Positions 9,871-17,541 of a DNA stretch of 64,000 nucleotides are shown here, piece by piece. The notes below the pieces were generated by a model that did not search any database, was not told the DNA's origin, and worked only from the letters and a program-made list of their open reading frames with translations. The DNA is from Acidobacteriaceae bacterium (GTDB taxonomy: Bacteria > Acidobacteriota > Terriglobia > Bryobacterales > Bryobacteraceae), in the NCBI GenBank assembly GCA_019240405.1, contig JAFAYL010000048.1:1-64000 (forward strand), written 5' to 3'. A program made the translations under genes and the position numbers. The stretch's first letter is position 1. Each line of letters opens with the position of its first letter.

Positions 9871-10257
9871 CTACTCTTTCTCGATTGGCAGTCCAGAGGC
9901 TTCAATCGCACGCCAGCCGCCGTCGAGCGAAATCACGTTGGTGTAGCCCATTTTTTGCAAGTTGTCGGTGGCAAGTGCCGAGCGATATCCGCCGCCGCAG
10001 TACAGCACGAGCTTGGCATTTTTATCCGGGATGGTTTTCTCGATGTCGCGCTCAATGACACCTTTGCTCAGATGAATCGCGCCGGAAGCGTGTGCCTTCT
10101 GCCATTCGCTGTCTTCACGGACATCGATGAGTTGCCCTGCGTCTCCTGCTTCGCGCAGGCGTTTGTATTCCTCAATGTCGATTTCGCGGATGCGTGTCTT
10201 GGCCTCGCTCACGAGCGCGACGAAACCTGGACTATGATGCTTTACCGGCGTGGTCAT
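9871..10257 (-). CDS. Rhodanese-like sulfurtransferase
   Basis: A 128-residue single-domain rhodanese. It has the entry motif LIDVREDSEW (about 43-52) and the active-site loop with cysteine C87 in YCGGGYRSA, ending in the usual GYTNVISLDGGW. Such proteins carry sulfur as a persulfide; the physiological partner is unknown. Its ATG overlaps the murA stop codon by four bases (ATGA), implying translational coupling with murA. Two truncated copies of its 3' end lie downstream at 8885 and 6208. Confidence 0.92.
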   Translation of the reverse strand: MTTPVKHHSPGFVALVSEAKTRIREIDIEEYKRLREAGDAGQLIDVREDSEWQKAHASGAIHLSKGVIERDIEKTIPDKNAKLVLYCGGGYRSALATDNLQKMGYTNVISLDGGWRAIEASGLPIEKE

Positions 10258-11513
10258 GATCGCACTCTTTGAATATTCGCGCCTAGCGCAGCCAGCTTGC
10301 GCTCCATTCGCTCATATCCACGATCCATGTGATAGACGCGATCGATCGTGGATTCCCCGCGCGCGGCAAGAGCAGCGAGGATCAGCGAAGCACTACCCCG
10401 CAGATCGGACGCGATCACTTGGGCTCCAGTGAGCTCATTTTCGCCGGTAACAATTGCCTGGCGTCCTTCAATGCGAATGTTTGCGCCCATACGCGTCAGT
10501 TCCTGTGCGTGCATAAACCGGTTTTCAAAGATGGTTTCCGTGACTACGCAGGTTCCTTCCGCGAGTGTCATGGCCGCCATGTACTGGGCTTGAAGATCTG
10601 TCGCGAAGCCTGGATATTCCTCAGTGGTGACGCCCGTTGCCTTTAACCGCTTGCGGAAGCGCACTCGCATAGTATCTGCACCGATCTCATCTACCTCGGC
10701 GCCGGCCTGGCGCAGTTTGAAAGTCAGCGCCGCGATGTGGTCAGGTACGCATCCAGTTACCGACAGATCGCCCTTCGAAATTACGCCGGCCAACACGAAG
10801 GTCCCTGCCTCGATGCGATCAGGGATTATGGTGTGCTCGGCTCCGTGCAGCCGCTCCACACCTTGCACTTTGATGATGGATGTTCCAGCACCTTCGATTC
10901 TTGCGCCCATTTTGGTGAGTAGGTCTGCCAAATCCTTCACCTCGGGTTCGCGAGCCGCATTTCGGATCTGAGTCTCGCCGCGCGCGAGAACTGCAGCCAT
11001 CAGGACGTCTTCAGTCCCGGTCACAGTGATCCGGTCGAAGTGAATATTTGCTGCGAGCAATCCCTCTGGAGCGCGAGCTTCGACGTATCCGTGCGTCTGC
11101 TCGATTGTGGCGCCCAACTCCTCGAGCGCCGAGACGTGGAGATTAATCGGCCGCGCGCCAATGGCGCAGCCGCCCGGCATGGAAACTCTCGCGCACCCTG
11201 TCCGCGCGACGAGCGGTCCCAGGACGAGGCTCGATGCGCGCATCGTTTTTACTACCTCGTATGGAGCTTCCGGGCGGTCTAACGATCGTGCATCGACATG
11301 CACGCGGCCGTCTTTATTACAAACACGAGCGCCCGTATGGCTGAGGAGTTTTTTCATCGTGAGAATGTCTTTTACTTCCGGAATACGGCGCAGGGTTACG
11401 GGCTCATCCGTAAGAAGGCAGGCAGCGAGTGCGGGGAGTGCTGAGTTCTTGGAACCGCTGACGTGAGCTTCGCCGCTCAGAGGCGTTCCGCCGACAATCT
11501 TGAATTTGTCCAT
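10254..11513 (-). CDS. murA: UDP-N-acetylglucosamine 1-carboxyvinyltransferase MurA
   Basis: MurA makes the first committed step of peptidoglycan synthesis, transferring enolpyruvate from PEP to UDP-GlcNAc in the cytoplasm. The 419-residue length equals the E. coli enzyme. The conserved lysine (SGSKNSALP, K22) and the catalytic cysteine C116 in MPGGCAIGARP are present, so the enzyme should be sensitive to fosfomycin in the usual way. It follows murQ by 36 bases on the same strand, which pairs synthesis with recycling of muramic acid. Confidence 0.98.
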   Translation of the reverse strand: MDKFKIVGGTPLSGEAHVSGSKNSALPALAACLLTDEPVTLRRIPEVKDILTMKKLLSHTGARVCNKDGRVHVDARSLDRPEAPYEVVKTMRASSLVLGPLVARTGCARVSMPGGCAIGARPINLHVSALEELGATIEQTHGYVEARAPEGLLAANIHFDRITVTGTEDVLMAAVLARGETQIRNAAREPEVKDLADLLTKMGARIEGAGTSIIKVQGVERLHGAEHTIIPDRIEAGTFVLAGVISKGDLSVTGCVPDHIAALTFKLRQAGAEVDEIGADTMRVRFRKRLKATGVTTEEYPGFATDLQAQYMAAMTLAEGTCVVTETIFENRFMHAQELTRMGANIRIEGRQAIVTGENELTGAQVIASDLRGSASLILAALAARGESTIDRVYHMDRGYERMERKLAALGANIQRVRS

Positions 11514-11548
11514 TAACCGCTAAAGGCGTGCTCCCAATCGAATCGGAC

Positions 11549-12436
11549 TCATTCTCCAAGCGCAACGCGCAAACTGCCGTTTGCCGCAGCCAGTTGCGCC
11601 TCCGCGTCCGCGCGCGAAAGCTTGCGCTTGTGCATCAGAACAGCCGTACGCACGGCGCCTGCTTCACTCAGCAACCGCGATGCTTCATCATATGACACGC
11701 CTGCGATCGAGGAGATGATCCGCCGCGCGCGGTCAGTGAGTTTCTCGTTGCTCGGCTGCACGTTCACCATGAGGTTGCCGTATACGTATCCCAAACGAAT
11801 CATCACACCGGTGCTCAGCAGATTCAGCACTAATTTGGTCGCCGTCCCGGCGCGCATTCTTGTGGAACCCGCAATGATTTCAGGGCCGGTAATTGGAGTG
11901 ATTGGGATGTCTGCGGCTTGCGCGAGTTCAGAGTTCGACGTGCAACTCAGCCCGATGGTTAAAGCTCCCACAGAGCGAGCAAATTCGAGACCGCCCAGGA
12001 CGTACGGAGTACGACCGCTGGCTGCGATCCCGACGAGTGTGTCTTGGCCGCTGAAGTCGTTTTCCTGCAAGTCTCTTTTTCCTTGCTCTGGATCGTCCTC
12101 CGCTTTCTCAATCGAATGACGCAAGGCGCGATCCCCACCCGCGATGAGCGCCTGAATCAGTTCGGGAGGCGTGTTGAAGGTCGGCGGGCATTCCGACGCG
12201 TCCAGCACTCCGAGACGGCCAGACGTCCCGGCCCCCATGTAGAACAGGCGTCCTCCCTGTTTGATCCGCTCCACTGTCGCGTCAATCGCTTCTGAGATAT
12301 GAGGTATTTCACACGCTACGGCGAGCGCAACTTCCCGGTCGGCAGCACTGATGACCTGCAACATCTCTTGTGTCGTCAGGCTATCGATTGCGGCCGAAGC
12401 GGGATTTCGCGCTTCTGTAACCAAATCAGGGTCCAT
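11549..12436 (-). CDS. murQ: N-acetylmuramic acid 6-phosphate etherase MurQ
   Basis: MurQ cleaves the lactyl ether of MurNAc-6-phosphate to give GlcNAc-6-phosphate in cell-wall recycling. The 295-residue protein has the SIS-domain signature (GAGTSGRLGVLDASECPPTF near 68-87), the second SIS region (VGIAASGRTPYVLGGLEFA) and the C-terminal helical domain of the family. It lies just downstream of the terminator that ends erpA and upstream of murA. Confidence 0.97.
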   Translation of the reverse strand: MDPDLVTEARNPASAAIDSLTTQEMLQVISAADREVALAVACEIPHISEAIDATVERIKQGGRLFYMGAGTSGRLGVLDASECPPTFNTPPELIQALIAGGDRALRHSIEKAEDDPEQGKRDLQENDFSGQDTLVGIAASGRTPYVLGGLEFARSVGALTIGLSCTSNSELAQAADIPITPITGPEIIAGSTRMRAGTATKLVLNLLSTGVMIRLGYVYGNLMVNVQPSNEKLTDRARRIISSIAGVSYDEASRLLSEAGAVRTAVLMHKRKLSRADAEAQLAAANGSLRVALGE

Positions 12437-12441
12437 AAAGA

Positions 12442-12489
12442 TTGGAAAAACAGAAAGGCCGAAGGGCTAATTTTACGCCCTCCGGCCTT
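12442..12489 (-). terminator. Rho-independent terminator after erpA
   Basis: A 13-base stem (12455-12467 with 12477-12489, loop of nine bases) is fully paired on the minus strand if one G-U pair is allowed. On that strand it is followed by TTTCTGTTTTTCC. It starts 24 bases past the erpA stop and ends just before the murQ start, so it separates the two transcripts. Confidence 0.8.
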
Positions 12490-12512
12490 CCAAAAAGCTT
12501 GGCTCAGTTATG

Positions 12513-12836
12513 TTACGCGCTGAAAGAACTGCCGCAGCCGCAGGTTGATTTCACATGCGGATTGTTGAACTTAAATCCGGATCCTTCCAGAGTCTCGACG
12601 TAATCTACTTCAGCGCCGTCCAGATACAGCATGCTCGCCTGATCGATAAACACCTTCAGACTCCCAAAGTGATATGTCTTATCGAGCATATTGGGCTGGT
12701 TCTCAAAAGCCATGGAATAGCTGAACCCCGAGCACCCCCCACCTACAACGGCTATACGTAGCCCGGCCGGCTTAGGCTCCTGCATATCCAAGATTTCGTT
12801 GACCTTGTTTACGGCCGTTTCCGTTAGCTGAATCAT
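12513..12836 (-). CDS. erpA: Iron-sulfur cluster insertion protein, ErpA/IscA type
   Basis: A-type carrier that delivers Fe-S clusters to apo-proteins. The 107-residue protein has the three invariant cysteines: C35 in GGGCSGF and C99/C101 in STCGCGSSF. The A-type fold is complete and the length is standard. A strong AAGGAG ribosome site precedes the ATG. ErpA and other A-type carriers (IscA, SufA) are hard to tell apart by sequence; no isc or suf genes are nearby, which fits a stand-alone ErpA. It is divergent from the ECF sigma factor at 12977. Confidence 0.9.
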   Translation of the reverse strand: MIQLTETAVNKVNEILDMQEPKPAGLRIAVVGGGCSGFSYSMAFENQPNMLDKTYHFGSLKVFIDQASMLYLDGAEVDYVETLEGSGFKFNNPHVKSTCGCGSSFSA

Positions 12837-12976
12837 TCCAATCTCCTTAAAGCTGTGGATCTTTTCTTAGTTTACAACCAAAGACGCAGGTTGCGTGATA
12901 ATAGACACTGTTGCTGCGCATTGGGCCTGCCAATATTCTGTAACCTGTTCAAACGGCAACACGTCCGCAGGGGTAT

Positions 12977-13645
12977 ATGAGCGGGCTGAGCGCAACTCTC
13001 CCATTCCCGGCGGCCACTGGTGAGGCAACTCGAGCGAAAACCAGATTGGACCATCGAACGACGGAAGAGGCGGCGCTAGTCCGGCGGGTACAGGCCGAAG
13101 ACGAGTTAGCTTTCCGGGAAATCGTCGAGCGCTATCAGGCTAAGGTCTTCTCGATTATTTACGGCATTCTCCGGAATCGCAACGATGCGGAAGATATCGC
13201 GCAACAGGTATTCGCCAAGATTTATTTTTCGATCAAGAATTTCGACTTCCGCAGTTCACTGCTGACCTGGATTTACAAGATCACGGTCAACGAGTGCTAC
13301 GACTATTTGCGGAAAAAGCGGGTCCGGAAGCTCGTTTACGAGAGCGATTTTTCGGCTGATGAATCGCTGCGGATGGAGAATACCGAACCGGCAACGGATC
13401 TGGCCCCGGCGGTCGATCAGCGGCTCGCGCAACACGATTTGATTTTGAAGCTGCTCTCCAAGATTTCTAAGGAGGACCGAGCGCTTATTTTGTTGAAAGA
13501 GGTCGAGGGCCACTCCGTTGAGGAGTTGTCTCGAATGACCGGTATGAACGAGAATACGATTAAGGTTAAGCTCTTTCGCGCGCGGCAAAAGTTGGTGAAG
13601 GCTGCACGGAGGCTGGAGAAAGCGCCTCTTGCGCCACCGGCATAA
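12977..13645 (+). CDS. ECF-type RNA polymerase sigma factor
   Basis: A 222-residue group 4 sigma factor. Region 2 spans about 35-115 (AFREIVERYQAKVFSII, NDAEDIAQQVFAKIY, SLLTWIYKITVNECYDYLRKK) and region 4 about 150-205 (LLSKISKEDRALILLKEVEGHSV, MTGMNENTIKVKLFRARQKL). AGGGG precedes the ATG. It is followed by an anti-sigma-like membrane protein and a Spy-like protein on the same strand, the standard arrangement for an envelope-responsive sigma factor. RpoE-like by sequence; the promoters it reads are unknown. Confidence 0.93.
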   Translation: MSGLSATLPFPAATGEATRAKTRLDHRTTEEAALVRRVQAEDELAFREIVERYQAKVFSIIYGILRNRNDAEDIAQQVFAKIYFSIKNFDFRSSLLTWIYKITVNECYDYLRKKRVRKLVYESDFSADESLRMENTEPATDLAPAVDQRLAQHDLILKLLSKISKEDRALILLKEVEGHSVEELSRMTGMNENTIKVKLFRARQKLVKAARRLEKAPLAPPA

Positions 13646-13742
13646 TCATGAATAGAGTAGTTCCGGCTCGGCTTTTTTGAGATAGAGTTGATTAGAAGCG
13701 GGCATCAGATCCGCGACTTAGTTGGTCTTTTTGAGGGAAAAC

Positions 13743-14240
13743 ATGCACGCGCCCATTCGGGATCGTTTAGAAGACCTGCTTGCGGCAGCGCCGTCGCCGG
13801 CGCGATGGTCACGCGAGACTACAGAGCGTGACGGCAAGTCGATCAATGCACATCTATCGTCCTGCCCGGAGTGTTCGGCAGAATTGGAATCCATGAAAAC
13901 GCAGTCAGTACTGTTGCATTCGCTTCGCGCGCCAGAAGACGGCCCAGAACCGGCTCCAGGGTTTTATGCCCGCGTCATCCAACGCGTCGAAGAAGGAGCG
14001 AGAGATTCCGTCTGGTCCGTTTTCGTTTACTCCCCGTTCGGGAAGCGACTCGGGTTTGCTTCTCTCGCTTTGGCGACTCTGCTTAGCTCCTACGTAATTG
14101 GACTGGAAGCGAAGGATGGGCATCTGGGGGGCAGTAACCAGGGAACCGTTGTTAGCAAGGCTTCGTTTTTTGGCGATCAGGCCCAGCAGCGCGATGCAGT
14201 CCTGGTGAACTTCGTCTCCTCGCAAGGATCTCTGCCATAA
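13743..14240 (+). CDS. Putative anti-sigma factor, membrane anchored
   Basis: A 165-residue protein with a zinc-finger-like cluster in its cytoplasmic N-terminus (INAHLSSCPECSAELESM, H-x3-C-x2-C as in ZAS anti-sigma domains) and one membrane helix (LGFASLALATLLSSYVIGL, about residues 105-123), then a short extracytoplasmic tail. I chose the ATG at 13743 because GAGGG is about 5 bases upstream; the frame opens earlier at a TTG (13722). It follows the sigma gene by 97 bases and presumably holds that factor inactive. Confidence 0.82.
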   Translation: MHAPIRDRLEDLLAAAPSPARWSRETTERDGKSINAHLSSCPECSAELESMKTQSVLLHSLRAPEDGPEPAPGFYARVIQRVEEGARDSVWSVFVYSPFGKRLGFASLALATLLSSYVIGLEAKDGHLGGSNQGTVVSKASFFGDQAQQRDAVLVNFVSSQGSLP

Positions 14241-14269
14241 GCGTTTCTGCTACAACACGGGGGCCTAGA

Positions 14270-14617
14270 ATGCGGCATACCGACGCAGGATGGTCAAACC
14301 CGAAAGTTCTCGCGATCATCGCGCTGGTCTTTCTGTGCGGCGCCGCGGTCGGGTCAGCCGTGACCAGACAGTATCTGCACTCGCGATTATTTCCGGCAGA
14401 ACATGTGCGCCTTGACCGATTGAAAGCCGAACTGAACCTCACTCCGGAACAAGAGAAGGTAGTGACCAAGGAATTGGACGACTACGCAAAGTATTACCAG
14501 AACATCGAAGAACAGCGCGAAGACGTGGCCGACCTCGGCCGGGCGCGCATCCGCCAGGTCTTAAACGAAGAGCAGAAAAAGCGTTTCGACGAGCTCTTCA
14601 AGAACTGGCCGCACTGA
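14270..14617 (+). CDS. Spy/CpxP-like membrane-anchored periplasmic protein
   Basis: A 115-residue protein with one N-terminal helix (VLAIIALVFLCGAAVGSAV) and a helical periplasmic part containing the LTPEQEKVVTKELDDY motif near 56-71 and a second helix ending VLNEEQKKRFDELF, the pattern of LTxxQ/heavy-metal-resistance-like proteins. Such proteins bind unfolded proteins or sense envelope stress. As third gene of the sigma/anti-sigma operon it may be the sensor or a target. Its stop lies two bases from the stop of the opposing anti-sigma gene. Confidence 0.78.
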   Translation: MRHTDAGWSNPKVLAIIALVFLCGAAVGSAVTRQYLHSRLFPAEHVRLDRLKAELNLTPEQEKVVTKELDDYAKYYQNIEEQREDVADLGRARIRQVLNEEQKKRFDELFKNWPH

Positions 14618-14619
14618 GG

Positions 14620-14892
14620 TCAGGCATCGGCCTTTTTGACCGTTGCACACCCTTTCGCTCGCATCTTTTTCTCGAGAGCTGCCATTAGCCGAGCCTCCAC
14701 CGCGGGTGGAACCTTCTGCGGCTCCATACCTTTGAATACCTTCAGGGTCTTCTCTGTTGTATTGCAAAGAACCCAACAGTTCGGGCATTCGTTCACATGC
14801 CGCTCCAACTCCTGGCGAAGCTTAGGGTCCAGACCTTCGTCGAGGAAATCGTTCAGTTCCTGCAGAAACTCCTTACAGGTAACCAAATGCAT
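14620..14892 (-). CDS. Zinc-binding anti-sigma factor (RsrA/ZAS-like)
   Basis: A 90-residue soluble protein containing C6 and the H-x3-C-x2-C motif HVNECPNC (about 32-39), the signature of zinc-dependent anti-sigma proteins such as RsrA. No membrane helix is present, so it would act in the cytoplasm, possibly through redox of the zinc cysteines. It overlaps the 3' end of the upstream sigma gene by 20 bases, implying coupled translation with its target. Confidence 0.88.
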   Translation of the reverse strand: MHLVTCKEFLQELNDFLDEGLDPKLRQELERHVNECPNCWVLCNTTEKTLKVFKGMEPQKVPPAVEARLMAALEKKMRAKGCATVKKADA

Positions 14893-15496
14893 CGTCCCCC
14901 TTTCGTTTGAACTGCCGGGTCAGCTTCTCGCGAAGCTGCAGCCTGGCTCGTAGCAGACGGCTTTTCACCGCCGAAATAGACAGATTCAATGCCTCCGCAG
15001 TCTCCTCGATCGACAGTTCTTCGATGTCTCTCAAAACAAAAACGGTTCGATAAGCTGGCTTTAAACTTTGGACGGCTTGATCTAAGATTTCCGCCAGTTC
15101 GTCGCGAGAGTATTTCTGCTCCGGGTTCTCATCCCAAACGGCTACCTCGCGAACCATTTCGTCTTCGCCGGTGTCAATCGGCTCGTCTAAGGGAACGGTT
15201 TTGTCAGAACGCCGCTTGCGGAGCTTCATCAAGGCTTCGTTAACCGCGATCCTCACAAGCCATGTGTAAAAGCGCGAATTCCCTTGAAAATCATCAAGAT
15301 GCGAGTAGGCCTTCAGAAACGTTTCTTGAAGAACATCTTCGGCATCTTCTTCGTTTTGAGTTATCTGCTTTGCCATCCGGAACACACGGCGGTCATACTG
15401 CGTGACGAGCTCGGAGAACGCATCAGCGTCGCCTGCCTTGGCACGGGCTACTAGCGCGGCTTCATCAAAACCCGGGGATACGGTCGAGGTACTCAC
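14873..15496 (-). CDS. ECF-type RNA polymerase sigma factor
   Basis: A 207-residue ECF sigma factor with region 2 (AFSELVTQYDRRVFRMAKQ, NEEDAEDVLQETFLKAY, FYTWLVRIAVNEALMKLRKR) and region 4 (QSLKPAYRTVFVLRDIEEL, LNLSISAVKSRLLRARLQL), of the RpoE/SigR kind. The start is GTG at 15496; no clear Shine-Dalgarno is present. It overlaps the downstream anti-sigma gene by 20 bases and is divergent from thrS. A deleted second copy of this gene and of the intergenic region lies at 20258-20411. Confidence 0.94.
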   Translation of the reverse strand: MSTSTVSPGFDEAALVARAKAGDADAFSELVTQYDRRVFRMAKQITQNEEDAEDVLQETFLKAYSHLDDFQGNSRFYTWLVRIAVNEALMKLRKRRSDKTVPLDEPIDTGEDEMVREVAVWDENPEQKYSRDELAEILDQAVQSLKPAYRTVFVLRDIEELSIEETAEALNLSISAVKSRLLRARLQLREKLTRQFKRKGDDAFGYL

Positions 15497-15586
15497 GCGA
15501 AAAGCACACCTAGTCTATCAATCTCCTGTTTCTGGGCCGGGACTGGAGTTTCGATGCATCTGTTACCCTCGAATTAATCCAGAGAA

Positions 15587-17521
15587 ATGAGCGATTTAAC
15601 GGTTACTCTGCCAGACGGCAGCCGGCAAGCAGTTCCAAAAGGCACGCGACCGGCCGATATCGCTCAATCCATCAGCCCTCGTCTGGCGGCAGACGCGATC
15701 GTCGCGCGAGTGAATGGCGAGCTCTTTGACCTCACCCGGCCGCTCGATGGCGATGCCGAACTGCAGATTCTTACGACCAAGAATCCCGAAGCTCTCACGG
15801 TGTATCGTCACTCGACCTCGCACCTTTTGGCGGCGGCTGTGCTCGAGCTCTTTCCCGAAACCAAGCTGGGTATCGGCCCACCGACGGACACGGGCTTTTA
15901 CTACGATTTCCAGCGGGAGACGAAGTTCACTCCCGAAGATCTTGAAGAGATCGAGGCGCGCATGCACGAGCTGCAGGCCAAGAATCTGCCTTTCGAACGA
16001 AAACTCACGTCGAAACAGGACGGACTCGAGAAGTATCGCGATGACTGGATGAAACGCGAGCTGATTGAGGAGCGCGCGGGGGATGTGTTCACCGAGTACA
16101 CGCTCGGGCCTGATTTCATAGATTTTTGCCGGGGACCGCATGTTCCGTCGACGGAAAAGTTGAAGGTTTTCAAGCTGCTTTCCATTTCCGGCGCCTACTG
16201 GAAGGGCGATGAAAAGAATCCGCAGCTACAGCGAATCTATGGAACGGCGTTCTTTACAAAGAAGGAGCTGGATGAATATCTGCACCGGCTGGAAGAAGCT
16301 AAGAAGCGGGATCACCGAAAGCTGGGACAGGAGCTCGATTTATTCAGCATTCAGGAGCTCGCCGGCCCGGGTCTGATCTTTTTTCACCCGAAAGCCGGGG
16401 TGATCCGGAAAATCATCGAAGACTGGATGCGCGATCAGTACATGGAACGCGGCTATTCGCTGGTTTACACTCCTCACGTGGCGCGAAGCGATCTCTGGAA
16501 AACTTCGGGGCATTACAATTTCTATTCGGAAAACATGTTCAAACGGATGGAGCTGGACGATGCAGAATACCAGCTCAAACCGATGAATTGTCCGTTTCAC
16601 ATCCTGATTTACCGTGACCGGCTGCACAGTTACCGCGATCTGCCCGTGCGCTTGGGCGAGCTCGGCACGGTCTATCGGTATGAGCGCTCGGGCGTCATGC
16701 ACGGGCTGTTTCGTGTCAGAGGTTTCACGCAAGACGATGCACATATTTTCTGCACTCCGGCGCAAATTGAAGACGAGGTGGTGAATTGCCTTCAGTTTGC
16801 TGTCGATACTCTGCGGACCTTTGGGTTTGAACAATACGAAGCCGAGCTATCGACTTGGGATAACGGCGCCAGCGGCAAGTATGACGGTGCTCGGGAAGAA
16901 TGGGAGCTTGGTGAAAACGCGCTTAAGCGCGCAGCCGATCGCTTGAATCTGAGGGTGAAGATTTCGCCCGATGAGGCTGCGTTTTATGGACCTAAAATCG
17001 ACGTGAAACTGGTTGACGCGATCGGACGTTTGTGGCAGCTCTCGACAGTTCAGTTTGATTTTACGCTGCCTCGGCGTTTCGGGCTGGAATATATCGCTGA
17101 AGACGGTAAATCGCACCAGCCACTAATGGTGCATCGCGCACTCTATGGCTCCATCGAGCGTTTTTTCGGCATTTTGATTGAACATTACGCTGGCGCTTTT
17201 CCGGTATGGCTGGCCCCCGTTCAAGCAACCGTGCTGCCTATTACCGACCGGCAAATTGCTTACGCAAGACAAGTGGAAAAGAAATTATCCGGCGCAGGCA
17301 TTCGCGTCCACGTCGATGACCGGAATGAAAAGGTCAACTTCAAAATTCGGGAGGCGCAACTGCAAAAGATCCCATTTATGCTTGTCGTCGGCGACCGTGA
17401 AGCTCAGGCTGGGGAAGTCTCCGTGCGCAATCGCAAGCGCGGCGACCAGGGCGCCCAATCCATTGATGCCTTTCTGGGCAATCTTAGGAACCTGATCGAA
17501 ACCAAGGCGATCAGCGAGTGA
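15587..17521 (+). CDS. thrS: Threonine--tRNA ligase
   Basis: ThrRS charges tRNA-Thr. At 644 residues it matches the E. coli enzyme (642). Order: TGS domain (1-62), editing domain with HSTSH near 74-78 and CRGPH near 183, class II catalytic core (about 250-540) with motif 2 (VYRYERSGVMHGLFRVRGF), and anticodon-binding domain (about 545-640). The zinc ligands are kept (MNCPF, DDAHIF and VHRALYGS regions). The leader is about 90 bases and shows no T-box. It is divergent from the sigma gene. A copy with two large internal deletions sits at 20515-20705. Confidence 0.98.
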   Translation: MSDLTVTLPDGSRQAVPKGTRPADIAQSISPRLAADAIVARVNGELFDLTRPLDGDAELQILTTKNPEALTVYRHSTSHLLAAAVLELFPETKLGIGPPTDTGFYYDFQRETKFTPEDLEEIEARMHELQAKNLPFERKLTSKQDGLEKYRDDWMKRELIEERAGDVFTEYTLGPDFIDFCRGPHVPSTEKLKVFKLLSISGAYWKGDEKNPQLQRIYGTAFFTKKELDEYLHRLEEAKKRDHRKLGQELDLFSIQELAGPGLIFFHPKAGVIRKIIEDWMRDQYMERGYSLVYTPHVARSDLWKTSGHYNFYSENMFKRMELDDAEYQLKPMNCPFHILIYRDRLHSYRDLPVRLGELGTVYRYERSGVMHGLFRVRGFTQDDAHIFCTPAQIEDEVVNCLQFAVDTLRTFGFEQYEAELSTWDNGASGKYDGAREEWELGENALKRAADRLNLRVKISPDEAAFYGPKIDVKLVDAIGRLWQLSTVQFDFTLPRRFGLEYIAEDGKSHQPLMVHRALYGSIERFFGILIEHYAGAFPVWLAPVQATVLPITDRQIAYARQVEKKLSGAGIRVHVDDRNEKVNFKIREAQLQKIPFMLVVGDREAQAGEVSVRNRKRGDQGAQSIDAFLGNLRNLIETKAISE

Positions 17522-17541
17522 ACAGTCGAAGTAATCGTCAA

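Noticed and set aside
13646-13742. Possible terminator after the first ECF sigma gene (GC-rich stretch and T6 at 13673-13678)
   Set aside because: The stem is at most four bases and the anti-sigma gene follows, so an attenuator is not supported.
15497-15586. T-box or other riboswitch before thrS
   Set aside because: The leader is only about 90 bases and shows no stem structure, T-box bulge or terminator that I can support.
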